A DNA stretch of 64,000 bases from Mycobacterium rhizamassiliense (lineage in GTDB: Bacteria > Actinomycetota > Actinomycetes > Mycobacteriales > Mycobacteriaceae). The stretch covers positions 4,855,685-4,919,684 of the forward strand of contig NZ_LT721901.1 of assembly GCF_900157375.1 (NCBI RefSeq), written 5' to 3'. The position numbers were made by a program, and so were the translations under genes. The notes under the pieces are model-generated. The model was not told where the DNA came from, did not search any database, and worked only from the letters and a program-made list of their open reading frames with translations. Below are positions 8,801-17,563 of this stretch, one piece after another. Positions within the stretch are counted from its first letter, which is position 1; each line of letters opens with the position of its first letter.

Positions 8801-9709
8801 GTGAGCGACCTGAAAAGCCTTGGCTACATCACGATTTCGACCAACGACATCGACCGCTGGCGGCAATTCGCCTTCGGCACCCTGGGTTTCGCGGAGGGCA
8901 AGGGCCCGGATGAGTCGGCGCTGTACCTGCGCATGGACGAGCGGGCGGCGCGGCTCATCGTGGTTCCCGGGGACAGCGACCGGGTGCTCACCATCGGCTG
9001 GGAGGTGCGCGATCGCCCCGCGCTGCAACGGGTCAAGGCCACCCTGGACGGCGCGGGCATCGCGTTCAAACAGCTCTCCGTCGAAGAGGCGGAGGCCCGC
9101 CGCGTCGAAGAGGTGATCACGTTTGAGGATCCCGCCGGCACCACGCTCGAGGTGTTCCACGGCGCGGTCCTGGACCACAGCCCGGTCGTCACCCCGTTCG
9201 GCGCGAAATTCGTCACCGGCGATCAGGGCCTGGGCCACGTCGTGGTGCCCGCCATGGACCCCAACGGGCTGTTCGACTTCTACACCGAGGTCCTCGGTTT
9301 CAAATCCCGCGGGGCGTTCCGGGTGCCGCTGCCGAAAGAGTTTGGCCCCATTCGGGTTCGGTTCCTCGGCATCAACGAGCGCCACCACAGCCTGGCGATC
9401 GTCCCGGCCGGACACATGCGCGACCCGCGGCTGGTGCACATCATGGTCGAGGTCGACGACCTCGACGCCGTGGGCCGCGCGCTGGACCGGGTCAACGCCG
9501 AGGGCTTCCAGCTGTCGTCGACGCTGGGCCGCCACACCAACGACAAGATGATCTCCTTCTACGTCCGCGCGCCCGGCGACTGGGACATCGAATTCGGCAC
9601 CGAGGGCATGCGAGTCGACGAAAGTTATTACACCGCAGAGGAAATCACCGCCGACAGCTACTGGGGTCACCAGTGGGTCGGCGAGATGCCCGCGGCCATG
9701 CGGCTATGA
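8801..9709 (+). CDS. Extradiol ring-cleavage dioxygenase, HsaC/BphC-like (VOC fold)
   Basis: This 302-residue type I extradiol dioxygenase is built of paired VOC modules. The three Fe(II) ligands can be placed at His146 (GLGHVVV), His213 (LVHIMVEV) and Glu264 (WDIEFGTEG), close to HsaC numbering. It should open a catecholic ring in the meta position, acting after the HsaA-like hydroxylase and before the HsaD-like hydrolase. The GTG start at 8801 follows an AGGAGG site, and the upstream extension of the frame is rejected. Its stop overlaps the next gene's start (ATGA at 9706), so translation is coupled to the FAD dehydrogenase. Confidence 0.9.
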   Translation: MSDLKSLGYITISTNDIDRWRQFAFGTLGFAEGKGPDESALYLRMDERAARLIVVPGDSDRVLTIGWEVRDRPALQRVKATLDGAGIAFKQLSVEEAEARRVEEVITFEDPAGTTLEVFHGAVLDHSPVVTPFGAKFVTGDQGLGHVVVPAMDPNGLFDFYTEVLGFKSRGAFRVPLPKEFGPIRVRFLGINERHHSLAIVPAGHMRDPRLVHIMVEVDDLDAVGRALDRVNAEGFQLSSTLGRHTNDKMISFYVRAPGDWDIEFGTEGMRVDESYYTAEEITADSYWGHQWVGEMPAAMRL

Positions 9710-11172
9710 CGCCAGACACCGACGTAACACCGATCCCCGCGAGTTCGATCGCCTCGTGGGACCACGAGGCCGACGTCGTCATCGCCGGCTACGGGGTGGC
9801 CGGTGCCGCTGCGGCAGTCGAAGCGGCGCGTGCGGGGGCGGACGTCCTGGTGCTCGAGCGCACCGGATCCTGGGGTGGGGCCGCCTCGATGGCGGGCGGG
9901 TTCATCTACCTCGGCGGTGGCACTCCGCTGCAAAAGGCCTGTGGCTTCGACGATTCCGTCGAGAACATGGCGGCCTTCCTCAATGTGGCGATGGGGCCCG
10001 GCGCCGACGAGAACCGGATCGCCGACTACTGCGCCGGCAGCGTCGCCCACTTCGAGTGGCTGGTCGGCTGCGGCGTCCCGTTCAAGGCGGAGTTCTTCTC
10101 CGAGCCGGGTTGGGAGCCGATGGGCGACCAGGGCCTGATGTACAGCGGGGGCGAAAACTCCTACCCGTTCAACACCATTGCCACGCCCGCGCCGCGCGGC
10201 CACGTGCCCCAGATGCAGAACAAGAAGCAGGGTGAGGCCAGCGCCGGCTACATGCTGATGAAGCCGCTCGTCGAGACGGCCACGGCGGCAGGCGCACGGG
10301 CGCTGTACGACGTGCGGGTGCAGAGCCTTGTCGTGGAATCCGACGGCAGGGTGGTCGGTATCCGCGCCCGCCAGTACGGCGAAGAGATGACGATCCGCGC
10401 GCGCACCGGCGTGGTGCTGGCGACCGGTAGCTTCGCCTACAACGACTCGATGGTGGCGCGCTTCGCGCCCCGCATCGCCGGGCGGCCGGCGGCATCGATC
10501 GAGCAGCACGACGGGCAGGCCATCAGGATGGCGCAGGCGCTCGGCGCCGACCTCTGCCATATGGACGCCACCGAGGTCGCGATCTTCATCGACCCGCAGC
10601 AACTGGTGCGCGGCATCCTGGTCAACGGCCGGGGCCAGCGCTACGTCGCCGAGGACACCTACCCGGGCCGCGTCGGCCAGCTCACGCTCTACCACCAGGA
10701 CAACACCGCCTACCTGATCATCGACAGCGACGCCAACGAAGAGGCGAACGCATCGTGGTCGCCGAAGTTCATGCTGCGGCAGGCGACCTGGGTGGCCGAT
10801 TCCGTCGCGGATCTGGAACGCGACATGCGGCTGCCGCCGGGTTCGCTGCAGGCGACGGTCGCCGCCTACAACGAGGGCGCCGCGCGCGGCGAGGACCCGC
10901 TGCTGCACAAGAAGCGCGAGTGGCTCAAGCCCATCGGCTCCCCCGTCGGCGCCATCGACCTGCGCGAGAACACCGGCGGCTTCACCCTCGGCGGCCTGAA
11001 CACCACGCTGAACGCCGAGGTGCTGCACGTCAGCGGGGATCCCATCCCGGGCCTATACGCCGCCGGCCGTTCGACCGCCGGGCTGGCCGCCTGGGGCTAC
11101 GCCAGCGGCGTCTCGCTCGGCGATGGCAGTTTCTACGGCCGCCGCGCGGGTCGTTCGGCCGCCAAGGGCTGA
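9706..11172 (+). CDS. FAD-binding dehydrogenase, 3-ketosteroid dehydrogenase/fumarate-reductase type
   Basis: This 488-residue flavoprotein has an N-terminal Rossmann FAD motif (ADVVIAGYGVAGAAAAVEAA), WGGAASMAGGFIYLGGG, a VVLATGSF strand and a C-terminal GLYAAGRSTAGLAAWGYASG FAD loop. The family includes KstD-type 3-ketosteroid dehydrogenases and related FAD_binding_2 enzymes; a steroid role is inferred mainly from context. The gene overlaps the HsaC-like gene by 4 bp (ATGA), showing tight coupling. A second, more KstD-like flavoprotein is at 14477. The exact substrate, and whether it desaturates or reduces, cannot be decided from sequence. Confidence 0.8.
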   Translation: MTPDTDVTPIPASSIASWDHEADVVIAGYGVAGAAAAVEAARAGADVLVLERTGSWGGAASMAGGFIYLGGGTPLQKACGFDDSVENMAAFLNVAMGPGADENRIADYCAGSVAHFEWLVGCGVPFKAEFFSEPGWEPMGDQGLMYSGGENSYPFNTIATPAPRGHVPQMQNKKQGEASAGYMLMKPLVETATAAGARALYDVRVQSLVVESDGRVVGIRARQYGEEMTIRARTGVVLATGSFAYNDSMVARFAPRIAGRPAASIEQHDGQAIRMAQALGADLCHMDATEVAIFIDPQQLVRGILVNGRGQRYVAEDTYPGRVGQLTLYHQDNTAYLIIDSDANEEANASWSPKFMLRQATWVADSVADLERDMRLPPGSLQATVAAYNEGAARGEDPLLHKKREWLKPIGSPVGAIDLRENTGGFTLGGLNTTLNAEVLHVSGDPIPGLYAAGRSTAGLAAWGYASGVSLGDGSFYGRRAGRSAAKG

Positions 11173-11265
11173 GTTTTCCCGCCGCCGGCGCTCACCGGAT
11201 TGCGCCACGCCACCCTCGAGCGACTTCGCCTGTTGTGTGACGGCCGCCATAGGTGGTAAACAGAG

Positions 11266-11297
11266 TATTCCTAATAGGAATATGTCAGCCCGACATA
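11266..11297. promoter_or_regulatory. Tandem palindromes upstream of the IclR gene
   Basis: Two perfect inverted repeats abut in the 144-bp gap before the IclR gene. The first is TATTCCTA-A-TAGGAATA (11266-11282). The second is TATGTC-AGCCC-GACATA (11281-11297), and it shares two bases with the first. They lie 20-51 bp upstream of the ATG at 11317, in unusually AT-rich sequence for this window. Position and symmetry suggest operators, probably for autoregulation by the IclR protein. A promoter may overlap them, but I cannot define -35/-10 boxes. Confidence 0.6.
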
Positions 11298-11316
11298 CCA
11301 CAGGGTTGGAGGATCG

Positions 11317-12138
11317 ATGCCACAGACCAGCGCGCCCGCCGAAACTCCCAGCGCCGTGATCGACCGCATCGCGCTGGTCCTTGACGCGTTCGACGGGCCG
11401 GGCCGGCTCACCCTGGCCCAGATCGTCCGGCGCACCGGGCTGCCCCGGTCATCGGCCCATCGGATGCTCGAGCGCCTGGTACAGCTGCGCTGGCTGCGCC
11501 GCAACGGCCGCGATTACGAGCTGGGGATGCGGCTGGTCGAGCTGGGCTCGCTGGCCGTCCAGCAGGACCGGCTGGTGCGGGCCGCCGCACCGCTGCTGGG
11601 CGAACTGCACCGCGCGACGGGGCTTGTCGTCCACCTCGCCGTGCTGGACGCACCCGACGTCGTGTACCTGGAGAAGATCGGCGACGCGGTGATTCCGACC
11701 CGCGTCGGATCGCGTCAGCCAGCCCACTGCACCGCCGTGGGCAAAGCGATCCTGGCCTACTCCGATCAGCACACGGCGGTGGACCTGAGCACCCGCAAGA
11801 CCAAATACTCCATCGCCACCAGCTCGCAACTGGCGGCCGAGCTGGCGAAGGTCCGTGCCCACGGCGTGGCGTTCGAACGGGAGGAGTCGCTGGCCGGATT
11901 CGGTTGTGTCGCAGCACCTATCGGGGGCCCGGGCGAGGCTGTCGCGGCAGTGTCGGTGTGCGGCCGGATGAATCGCATGATGTTCGATCAGCGGCTCACC
12001 GCCCCGGTGCGGATGACCGCGATGGCGATCTGGCGCAACATCGAGGGTGGACCGCAATCCGTCGCGCCCACACTCCAGCCGCTGCGGCCCCTGCGGCCCG
12101 CGCGTCCCGAGCCGCGGCGGGCCGTACAGTACGCGTGA
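11317..12138 (+). CDS. IclR family transcriptional regulator
   Basis: This 273-residue protein has an N-terminal winged helix (LTLAQIVRRTGLPRSSAHRMLERLVQLRWLRR) and a C-terminal effector-binding domain. The latter shows the IclR pattern TRVGSRQPAHCTAVGKAILAY and the FEREESLAGFGCVAAPI region. IclR proteins usually sense small carboxylic or aromatic catabolites and control adjacent catabolic operons. Its own upstream region carries two perfect palindromes (11266-11297), and its stop overlaps the next SDR's GTG start (GTGA). It is the best candidate regulator for the HsaD/HsaA/HsaC-like operon upstream. Confidence 0.9.
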   Translation: MPQTSAPAETPSAVIDRIALVLDAFDGPGRLTLAQIVRRTGLPRSSAHRMLERLVQLRWLRRNGRDYELGMRLVELGSLAVQQDRLVRAAAPLLGELHRATGLVVHLAVLDAPDVVYLEKIGDAVIPTRVGSRQPAHCTAVGKAILAYSDQHTAVDLSTRKTKYSIATSSQLAAELAKVRAHGVAFEREESLAGFGCVAAPIGGPGEAVAAVSVCGRMNRMMFDQRLTAPVRMTAMAIWRNIEGGPQSVAPTLQPLRPLRPARPEPRRAVQYA

Positions 12139-12971
12139 ATTCTTTCTCCGGTGGCGTCGCCGTCATCACCGGAGCCGGTTCGGGCATCGGTGCGGGATTG
12201 GCTTGGCACGCCGCGGAATCGGGCATGACGGTCGTGCTGGCCGATGCCGACGGCGACGCCATCGCGGCGCTGCGTGAGGACATCCACGCGTCTGGAGGCT
12301 CGGCCGTCGCCGTGGCGTGCGATGTCCGCAACCCCGTCGCGATGCAGGAGCTCGCGGACCGCACCTACCGCGACGTCGGTCCGGTGCGGCTGTTGGTGAA
12401 CAACGCCGGCATCGAACAGTTCGGCTACCTGTGGGACACGCCGGTGGCCAATTGGCAGCGCGTACTCGACGTCAACATCAGCGGAGTGTTCTACGGCGTG
12501 CGGGCCTTCCTGCCGAAGATGATGGCCACCGACGATCGAGCGTGGGTGTGGAACCTGTCGTCGGTCGGCGGGGTGTCGTCAATTGCGTTGCAGGGGCCCT
12601 ACATCGTGAGCAAGCACGCGGTGCTCGCGATGACCGAGTGCCTGTATCTCGACGTCGAGTCGGCCGGACACGGCCATCACATTCACGTGCAGGCGGTGCT
12701 GCCGGGCGCGGTGAAATCCAACATCTTCGAGTCGGCGGGCGGTGTGGACCCCGCCGAGGGCGGCGACGTCGCCGTCGTCGAGGCACACCGCGCCGCCATG
12801 CTGGAGATCAAGGCCTCGGCCATGGACGCGCGGACGGCCGCGGCCAGGATCTTCGACCAGGCCGCCGACGGCCGGTTCTATCTGCTCACCGAGCCGGAGT
12901 ACGTCGGCTCGGCAATGGCGGCGCGGGCGAATGTGCTTGCCGCACAGCGTCCTCCGTCTCGTCGACGATAG
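12135..12971 (+). CDS. SDR family oxidoreductase
   Basis: This 278-residue short-chain dehydrogenase starts at a GTG that overlaps the IclR stop codon. Motifs seen are TGAGSGIGAGLA for the cofactor, NNAGIEQFGY, a catalytic Ser in LSSVGG and Tyr-Lys in YIVSKHAV. It probably interconverts a hydroxyl and keto group on the cluster's substrate. The last ~86 bp overlap the convergent small gene at 12886-13239, and the tail beyond the SDR core (ANVLAAQRPPSRRR) lies in that overlap, so one of the two 3' ends may be evolving under constraint from the other. Confidence 0.85.
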   Translation: MNSFSGGVAVITGAGSGIGAGLAWHAAESGMTVVLADADGDAIAALREDIHASGGSAVAVACDVRNPVAMQELADRTYRDVGPVRLLVNNAGIEQFGYLWDTPVANWQRVLDVNISGVFYGVRAFLPKMMATDDRAWVWNLSSVGGVSSIALQGPYIVSKHAVLAMTECLYLDVESAGHGHHIHVQAVLPGAVKSNIFESAGGVDPAEGGDVAVVEAHRAAMLEIKASAMDARTAAARIFDQAADGRFYLLTEPEYVGSAMAARANVLAAQRPPSRRR

Positions 12972-13239
12972 TCAGCTCGCCGTCGCGGACGGCGCGAAGG
13001 ATCGACTCCCGCAGCGCCGAACACGCCAGGAACACGCCGCGGCTGGCGTGCGCCGATACCTTTTCGGCTTCGGCGCGCTCGGTGCACCGCTCGGTCGCAT
13101 CGGCGTTCCACTGCACGCTGGTCTGGTTCCAGGTGCTCTTGCGGACCAGCACCCGGGCCCCGCAGCTGCGGCACGCCACGGGCATCATCGGCATCGCGTC
13201 GAATCGGTTGTCCGTCCGGACCGACGATTCGGCCTCCAT
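12886..13239 (-). CDS. Small Cys-containing protein paired with the Rieske oxygenase (ferredoxin/zinc-ribbon-like)
   Basis: This ~117-residue protein has a CRSCGARV CxxC near residue 23 and further cysteines in TERCTER and FLACSALRE. It also contains the stretch LVRKSTWNQTSVQWN. I recall proteins of this shape, often labelled ferredoxin, encoded next to KshA-type Rieske oxygenases in actinomycetes. The ATG overlaps the oxygenase stop (TGATG at 13239), so the two are translationally coupled, which supports a functional pairing. Four cysteines could bind zinc or an iron centre, but the classical ferredoxin spacing is absent. The 3' end overlaps the convergent SDR. Confidence 0.65.
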   Translation of the reverse strand: MEAESSVRTDNRFDAMPMMPVACRSCGARVLVRKSTWNQTSVQWNADATERCTERAEAEKVSAHASRGVFLACSALRESILRAVRDGELTIVDETEDAVRQAHSPAPPLPSRRTPAR

Positions 13240-14375
13240 CACACCGGGCCCGCCGCCTGGATAGCCATGTTCGCCTCGACCTCTTTCATCCACGCCGCAT
13301 ACGGGCGGGTGGTGTCGAGCTCGAATTCGAAGCGGTCCACCATATCCGGCTCCACGTCAGCGGCGTCGACGTAGAACTGCTGGTACCAGCGGCGCAGCTG
13401 GTAGACGGGGCCGTCCTCCTCGACCAGCAGCGGGTTGTCGATGCGTGCCTTGTGCCGCCAGATCTGCACGTCCTGTTCGAACCCCAGCTTGATGTAGTCG
13501 CCGAGCGTGATCGCGGTCTGCATGGCCTGATCGCCGGGTAGCGCCTCGGATTTCTTGACGATGATGCCGTATTGCAGCACAAAGGAATTCGCATCGATCG
13601 GATAGTGGCAATTGATGAGAATCGATTGCGCGTCGCCCTGCTGGTAGTGGTAGGTCAGGTCGTCGATCATGAAGGACGGCCCGTAATAGGACGCCACCGA
13701 TGTGTTGCCCAGCATCCGCGAGCCCTCGGTGCCGGCCATGTCCGGACGGCCCTCGCCGTTCATGTACTGCGTCGCGACGGGGCCTTCGAAGATGTTCTTG
13801 AAGTACGTCGGCAGCGCGCCATGGATGTAGTAGAAGTGCGCCATATCCACGACGTTGTCGATGATTTCGCGGCAGTTGCTGTTGACGACGGTGGTGTACC
13901 AGTGCCAGTCGGTCCACTCGTCACTGGTCGCACCCTCGATGCGCGGGATCGTGACATCCGCAGGCGGCGGCTTGCGCTCGGGGTCGTTCCACACGAACAA
14001 CATTCCGTCCTGTTGCAGCGTCGTCCAGGCCTGGGTGCGGGCGGTCTTCGGAGTGCGCCTGCTGTAGGGCACCTGCTTGCATCGCCCGTCGCCGCCCCAG
14101 CGCCAGTCGTGGAACGGGCAGGCGATCTCGTCGCCCTTGACCTCGCCCTGGGACAGGTCCCCGCCCATGTGCCTGCAGTACCCGTCGAGCACATTGAGCT
14201 CGCCGTTCCCGCTACGGAAGACCACCAGCTTCTGCCCGAAAGCGTTGATGGAGTGTGGTTTTCCGTCCGCGAAATCCCTGAGCAGACCCAGGCAATGCCA
14301 GCCGCGGGCGAATCGCGTCGGGACGGTTTGGGCCTCAATCAGCCGAATCTCGTCGGCCTCGGGCTGCGACGTCAT
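13239..14375 (-). CDS. kshA: Rieske oxygenase, 3-ketosteroid 9-alpha-hydroxylase oxygenase (KshA) type
   Basis: This 378-residue protein matches M. tuberculosis KshA closely. The Rieske ligands are Cys67/His69 (YCRHMGGDLS) and Cys86/His89 (ACPFHDWRWGGDG). The mononuclear-iron region is CREIIDNVVDMAHFYYIHG (His180, His185), and DNPLLVEEDGPVYQLRRWY follows near the C-terminus. It would hydroxylate a ketosteroid at C9, which together with KstD-type dehydrogenation opens ring B. It requires a reductase (KshB), not found here. It is divergent from the KstD-like gene at 14477 and coupled to the small Cys-containing gene downstream. It is probably a paralogue rather than the core cholesterol enzyme. 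Confidence 0.9.
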   Translation of the reverse strand: MTSQPEADEIRLIEAQTVPTRFARGWHCLGLLRDFADGKPHSINAFGQKLVVFRSGNGELNVLDGYCRHMGGDLSQGEVKGDEIACPFHDWRWGGDGRCKQVPYSRRTPKTARTQAWTTLQQDGMLFVWNDPERKPPPADVTIPRIEGATSDEWTDWHWYTTVVNSNCREIIDNVVDMAHFYYIHGALPTYFKNIFEGPVATQYMNGEGRPDMAGTEGSRMLGNTSVASYYGPSFMIDDLTYHYQQGDAQSILINCHYPIDANSFVLQYGIIVKKSEALPGDQAMQTAITLGDYIKLGFEQDVQIWRHKARIDNPLLVEEDGPVYQLRRWYQQFYVDAADVEPDMVDRFEFELDTTRPYAAWMKEVEANMAIQAAGPV

Positions 14376-14405
14376 GGAACTGATTCAACTCCTGGTCACC
14401 GCCGC

Positions 14406-14423
14406 GGGACACCGAGGTGTTCC
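14406..14423. promoter_or_regulatory. Imperfect palindrome between kshA-like and kstD-like genes
   Basis: In the ~100-bp divergent intergenic region the sequence GGGACACC-GA-GGTGTTCC forms 8-bp arms with one mismatch. It sits 31 bp from the kshA-like ATG and about 54 bp from the kstD-like GTG, where one bound regulator could control both genes. It does not match the KstR consensus, so a local regulator (IclR or PadR) would be the candidate. This is a visual observation only. Confidence 0.35.
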
Positions 14424-14476
14424 ACTGATCAGGACGATTCGTTTTTTCGCGCGGCCCAACCGCATACGGTGCTGAC

Positions 14477-16174
14477 GTGGCGCAGCACAGCATGACGATC
14501 CCGGCCGGCCTGCCCGTGTCCGATACCTGCGTCGACCTGCTGGTCATCGGGTCGGGTACCGGCATGGCCGCCGCGCTGACCGCCCACGAACTCGGGCTGT
14601 CGGTGCTCATCGTGGAAAAGTCGTCGCACGTGGGCGGCTCGACCGCCCGCTCCGGCGGCGTGCTGTGGCTGCCCGCCAGCCCGGTGCTGAGCGAGGTGGG
14701 CGGCGACGACACCGCGGCGGACGCCGCCACCTACCTGGATGCCGTGGTCGCGGGGTCGGCGCCGCGGGAGTTGTCCGCCGGCTTCCTGAAGCATGTGCCC
14801 GCGACGGTCGACCTGCTGCGCCGGACGACCCCGCTGCGCCTGTTCTGGGCCCGCGACTATTCGGACTACCACCCCGAGGAGCCCGGCGGCAGCGCCGTCG
14901 GCCGCACCTGCGAGTGCCACCCGGTGGACACATCGATCCTCGGCGAATACCGCACCCGGCTGCGGCCCGGCGTGCTGGACGTCAACGTCCCGATGCCGAC
15001 GACGGGCGCCGACTACCGCTGGATGAACCTGGTGACCCGGGTGCCGCGCAAGGGCATCCCGACGTTCGCCAAGCGGCTGGCGCAGGGCGTCGGCGGGCTG
15101 CTGCTGGGCCGCCGCTACGTCGCGGGCGGCCAGGGCCTGATGGCCGGGCTGTTCGCGGGGGTGCTGCGCGCCGGCATTCCGGTGTGGACCAACACCGCGC
15201 TGGTGCGCCTCGAGGGCGACGGTGAGCGGGTGACCGGCGCTGTCGTGGATCACGGGGGGCGCGAGGTGACGATCACCGCCCGCCGCGGCGTGGTGCTGGC
15301 CACGGGAGGTTTCGACCACTCCATGGACATGCGCTGGAAGTTCCAGTCGGAGGCGCTGGGCGCCAACCTCAGCCTCGGCGCGGACTCCAACGCCGGCGAC
15401 GGCATCCGCGCGGGGCAGGAACTCGGGGCCGGCATCGATCTGATGGACCAGGCGTGGTGGTTCCCCGCGGTCGCTCCCCTGCCGGGCAAGCCACCGGTGG
15501 TGATGCTGGCCGAGCGGTCGCTGCCGGGCTCCGCGATCGTCAACCAGGACGGCCGGCGCTTCGCCAACGAATCGATGGACTACATGTCGTTCGGCCAGCG
15601 GCTGCTCGAGCTGGAACGCGCGGAGGGCCGGCCCGTGACGATGTGGATCGTCTTCGACCAGCAGTACCGCAACAGCTATGTCTTTGGCGCCGTGCTGTTT
15701 CCGCGAATGCGCCTCCCCCAGGCCTGGTACGACGCGGGCATCGCGGTGCGCGCCGACGACCTCACCGAGCTCGGGGCACGGATGGGAGTCCCGGTCTCGG
15801 AGTTCCTCGCGACGATGACCCGCTTCAACCAAAATGCCTCGGCCGGTACGGATCCCGACTTCGGCCGCGGCCGCAGCGCGTACGACCGCTACTACGGCGA
15901 CCCGACGATCAAGCCGAATCCGAACCTGCGGCCGTTGACCAAGGGTCCGTTCTACGCCGTCAAGATGGTGTTGAGCGACTTGGGCACCTGCGGTGGGCTC
16001 AAGACCGACGAGCGGGCACGCGTGCTGCGCGAAGACGGCGGCGCGATCGACGGCCTATATGCGGTGGGCAACACCGCGGCAAACGCTTTCGGCACAACGT
16101 ATCCCGGTGCGGGCGCGACGATCGCGCAGGGACTGGTGTACGGCTACATCGCGGCCCGGGACGCGGCGGGCTAG
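14477..16174 (+). CDS. 3-ketosteroid delta-1-dehydrogenase-like FAD protein (KstD family)
   Basis: This 565-residue flavoprotein is about the length of M. tuberculosis KstD. It shows CVDLLVIGSGTGMAAAL (FAD dinucleotide motif), VEKSSHVGGSTARSGG, VVLATGGFDHS, FANESMDY, YDRYYGDPTIKPNPNL and, near the C-terminus, YAVGNTAANAFGTTYPGAG. Several of these blocks (STARSGG, YDRYYGDP.KPNPNL, TYPG.G.T) are shared with KstD. It should dehydrogenate ring A of a 3-ketosteroid using FAD. The start is GTG at 14477, 101 bp from the divergent KshA-like gene. Together, KshA and KstD activities give 9,10-seco ring opening. Confidence 0.85.
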   Translation: MAQHSMTIPAGLPVSDTCVDLLVIGSGTGMAAALTAHELGLSVLIVEKSSHVGGSTARSGGVLWLPASPVLSEVGGDDTAADAATYLDAVVAGSAPRELSAGFLKHVPATVDLLRRTTPLRLFWARDYSDYHPEEPGGSAVGRTCECHPVDTSILGEYRTRLRPGVLDVNVPMPTTGADYRWMNLVTRVPRKGIPTFAKRLAQGVGGLLLGRRYVAGGQGLMAGLFAGVLRAGIPVWTNTALVRLEGDGERVTGAVVDHGGREVTITARRGVVLATGGFDHSMDMRWKFQSEALGANLSLGADSNAGDGIRAGQELGAGIDLMDQAWWFPAVAPLPGKPPVVMLAERSLPGSAIVNQDGRRFANESMDYMSFGQRLLELERAEGRPVTMWIVFDQQYRNSYVFGAVLFPRMRLPQAWYDAGIAVRADDLTELGARMGVPVSEFLATMTRFNQNASAGTDPDFGRGRSAYDRYYGDPTIKPNPNLRPLTKGPFYAVKMVLSDLGTCGGLKTDERARVLREDGGAIDGLYAVGNTAANAFGTTYPGAGATIAQGLVYGYIAARDAAG

Positions 16175-16177
16175 CCG

Positions 16178-17452
16178 TCAACTACGTTCCGGGGCCCGAC
16201 GCTGCAGGGCCAGCCCGCCTTCGAACGGCCGGTACCCGAATGCGGCGGGCGCGTGATAGCCGGTGTCCTCCAGCGGCGTGTGCACCTCGGCGACCGTCGG
16301 GCCGATCTCAGCGGCGACGGGTGCGAGCGCCTCGAGGTCGAACCGGTACAAACGGGCGGCGTTGTCGCTCAGGATCATTCGGCAATCGTCCTCGGACCTG
16401 TCGTGCAGCGCCCAGCGGATCGCCAGCTTGGACTCCGGTGCGAAGCCCTCCTCATGGGGATAGTCGCTGCCCCACATGATGTGGTCGGCGCCCATGAAGT
16501 CGATCATCGTGGAGTCGAACGGCGCCAGCTCGCTGGCCAGATAGCAGTTCCGCTGAGCGTATTCGCTCGGGGTCATCGTCAGTGCGTCGACCGACGACCC
16601 GCCGAACATCCCGTAGGTGCGGTTGTGCGCCTCGGATTTCATGGTGGGCACCATGGCGTCGAGCATCGCCAGCTGCGGGGGCACCCACAGCGTGCCCTGC
16701 TCGGTCGGGACGAACCGCAGCGTCGGGTAGCGCTCGAACACCCCGGCCAGGATCAGGTGGCCCAGCGTGCGTTGGGCCCACAGCGCCATCTCGGTGACCA
16801 AGACCGCGTTGGACGCGGGCTGGTCCATCGGCATCTCGGGGCTACCGGCCCCCGCATGCTGCACCACGGTCAGGTCCAGCTCCGTGCAGAGCGCCCAGAT
16901 CGGCTCGTAGCGGGTATGGAAGAGAGGGGCGACCTGAGGGTCGCCGGGAGAAACCGGAGGGATGAGCACGCCACCGAAGCAGCTGTGTTCGGCACCCCAG
17001 CGGATCTCTTCCAACGCCAGCTCGATGTCGTTGGGGAAAATCTGAATCAACCCGCGGCGACGGTCCGGGGCCAGCGAACAGAAGTCGATCTGCCAGCGGT
17101 TGTGGGCCTGCACTCCAGCCCACCGCTGCTCGAGCTCGTCGCGGGTCCGGGGCAGGCTGATGGTGATGTTGGGACTGGTCGGAAAGAACGGCGGGACCGT
17201 GTTGGGCAGTAGCACCTCCGCGGCCACCCCGTCGGCGTCCATCTCGGCGATCCGCAGATCGTGATCCCAGTTTCGGTCGGCGGTCGCGATGATCAGGTCG
17301 TCGAAGGGGCTGACGTATGCCGTGGCCCAGGAATCGAACTCGTCATGCAGGCGGGCCGGCAGGTACTGCTTGTAGTCTCCGACGTCCGCCCCGGCGTGCG
17401 TGTCCGTCGAGATGACGACATACCGATCGAGCGTGTCCGAGGTTGCGGCCAT
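16178..17452 (-). CDS. Amidohydrolase family 2 protein
   Basis: This 424-residue TIM-barrel hydrolase begins with VISTDTHAGADVGDY, a metal-binding DxH near the N-terminus. Later segments include MDADGVAAEVLLPN, DLTVVQHAGAG (His ligand) and IMWGSDYPHEEG, the SDYPH Asp/His motif typical of amidohydrolase-2/ACMSD-like decarboxylases and hydrolases. Members act on ring-cleavage products or aromatic acids, which fits the neighbouring ring-opening cluster. The 3' end lies 3 bp from the convergent KstD-like gene. The metal (usually Zn) and substrate are not determined. Confidence 0.85.
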   Translation of the reverse strand: MAATSDTLDRYVVISTDTHAGADVGDYKQYLPARLHDEFDSWATAYVSPFDDLIIATADRNWDHDLRIAEMDADGVAAEVLLPNTVPPFFPTSPNITISLPRTRDELEQRWAGVQAHNRWQIDFCSLAPDRRRGLIQIFPNDIELALEEIRWGAEHSCFGGVLIPPVSPGDPQVAPLFHTRYEPIWALCTELDLTVVQHAGAGSPEMPMDQPASNAVLVTEMALWAQRTLGHLILAGVFERYPTLRFVPTEQGTLWVPPQLAMLDAMVPTMKSEAHNRTYGMFGGSSVDALTMTPSEYAQRNCYLASELAPFDSTMIDFMGADHIMWGSDYPHEEGFAPESKLAIRWALHDRSEDDCRMILSDNAARLYRFDLEALAPVAAEIGPTVAEVHTPLEDTGYHAPAAFGYRPFEGGLALQRRAPERS

Positions 17453-17563
17453 GTGTCCTCCAGCGTTATCGCGTATGTATCCGCTAGGTTCCGCGTTGGC
17501 CGAACATGTGGCGATAGCTCATCTCAATGAGCGGGACACCAATGGGCGCGCGCATCGGCTCGG

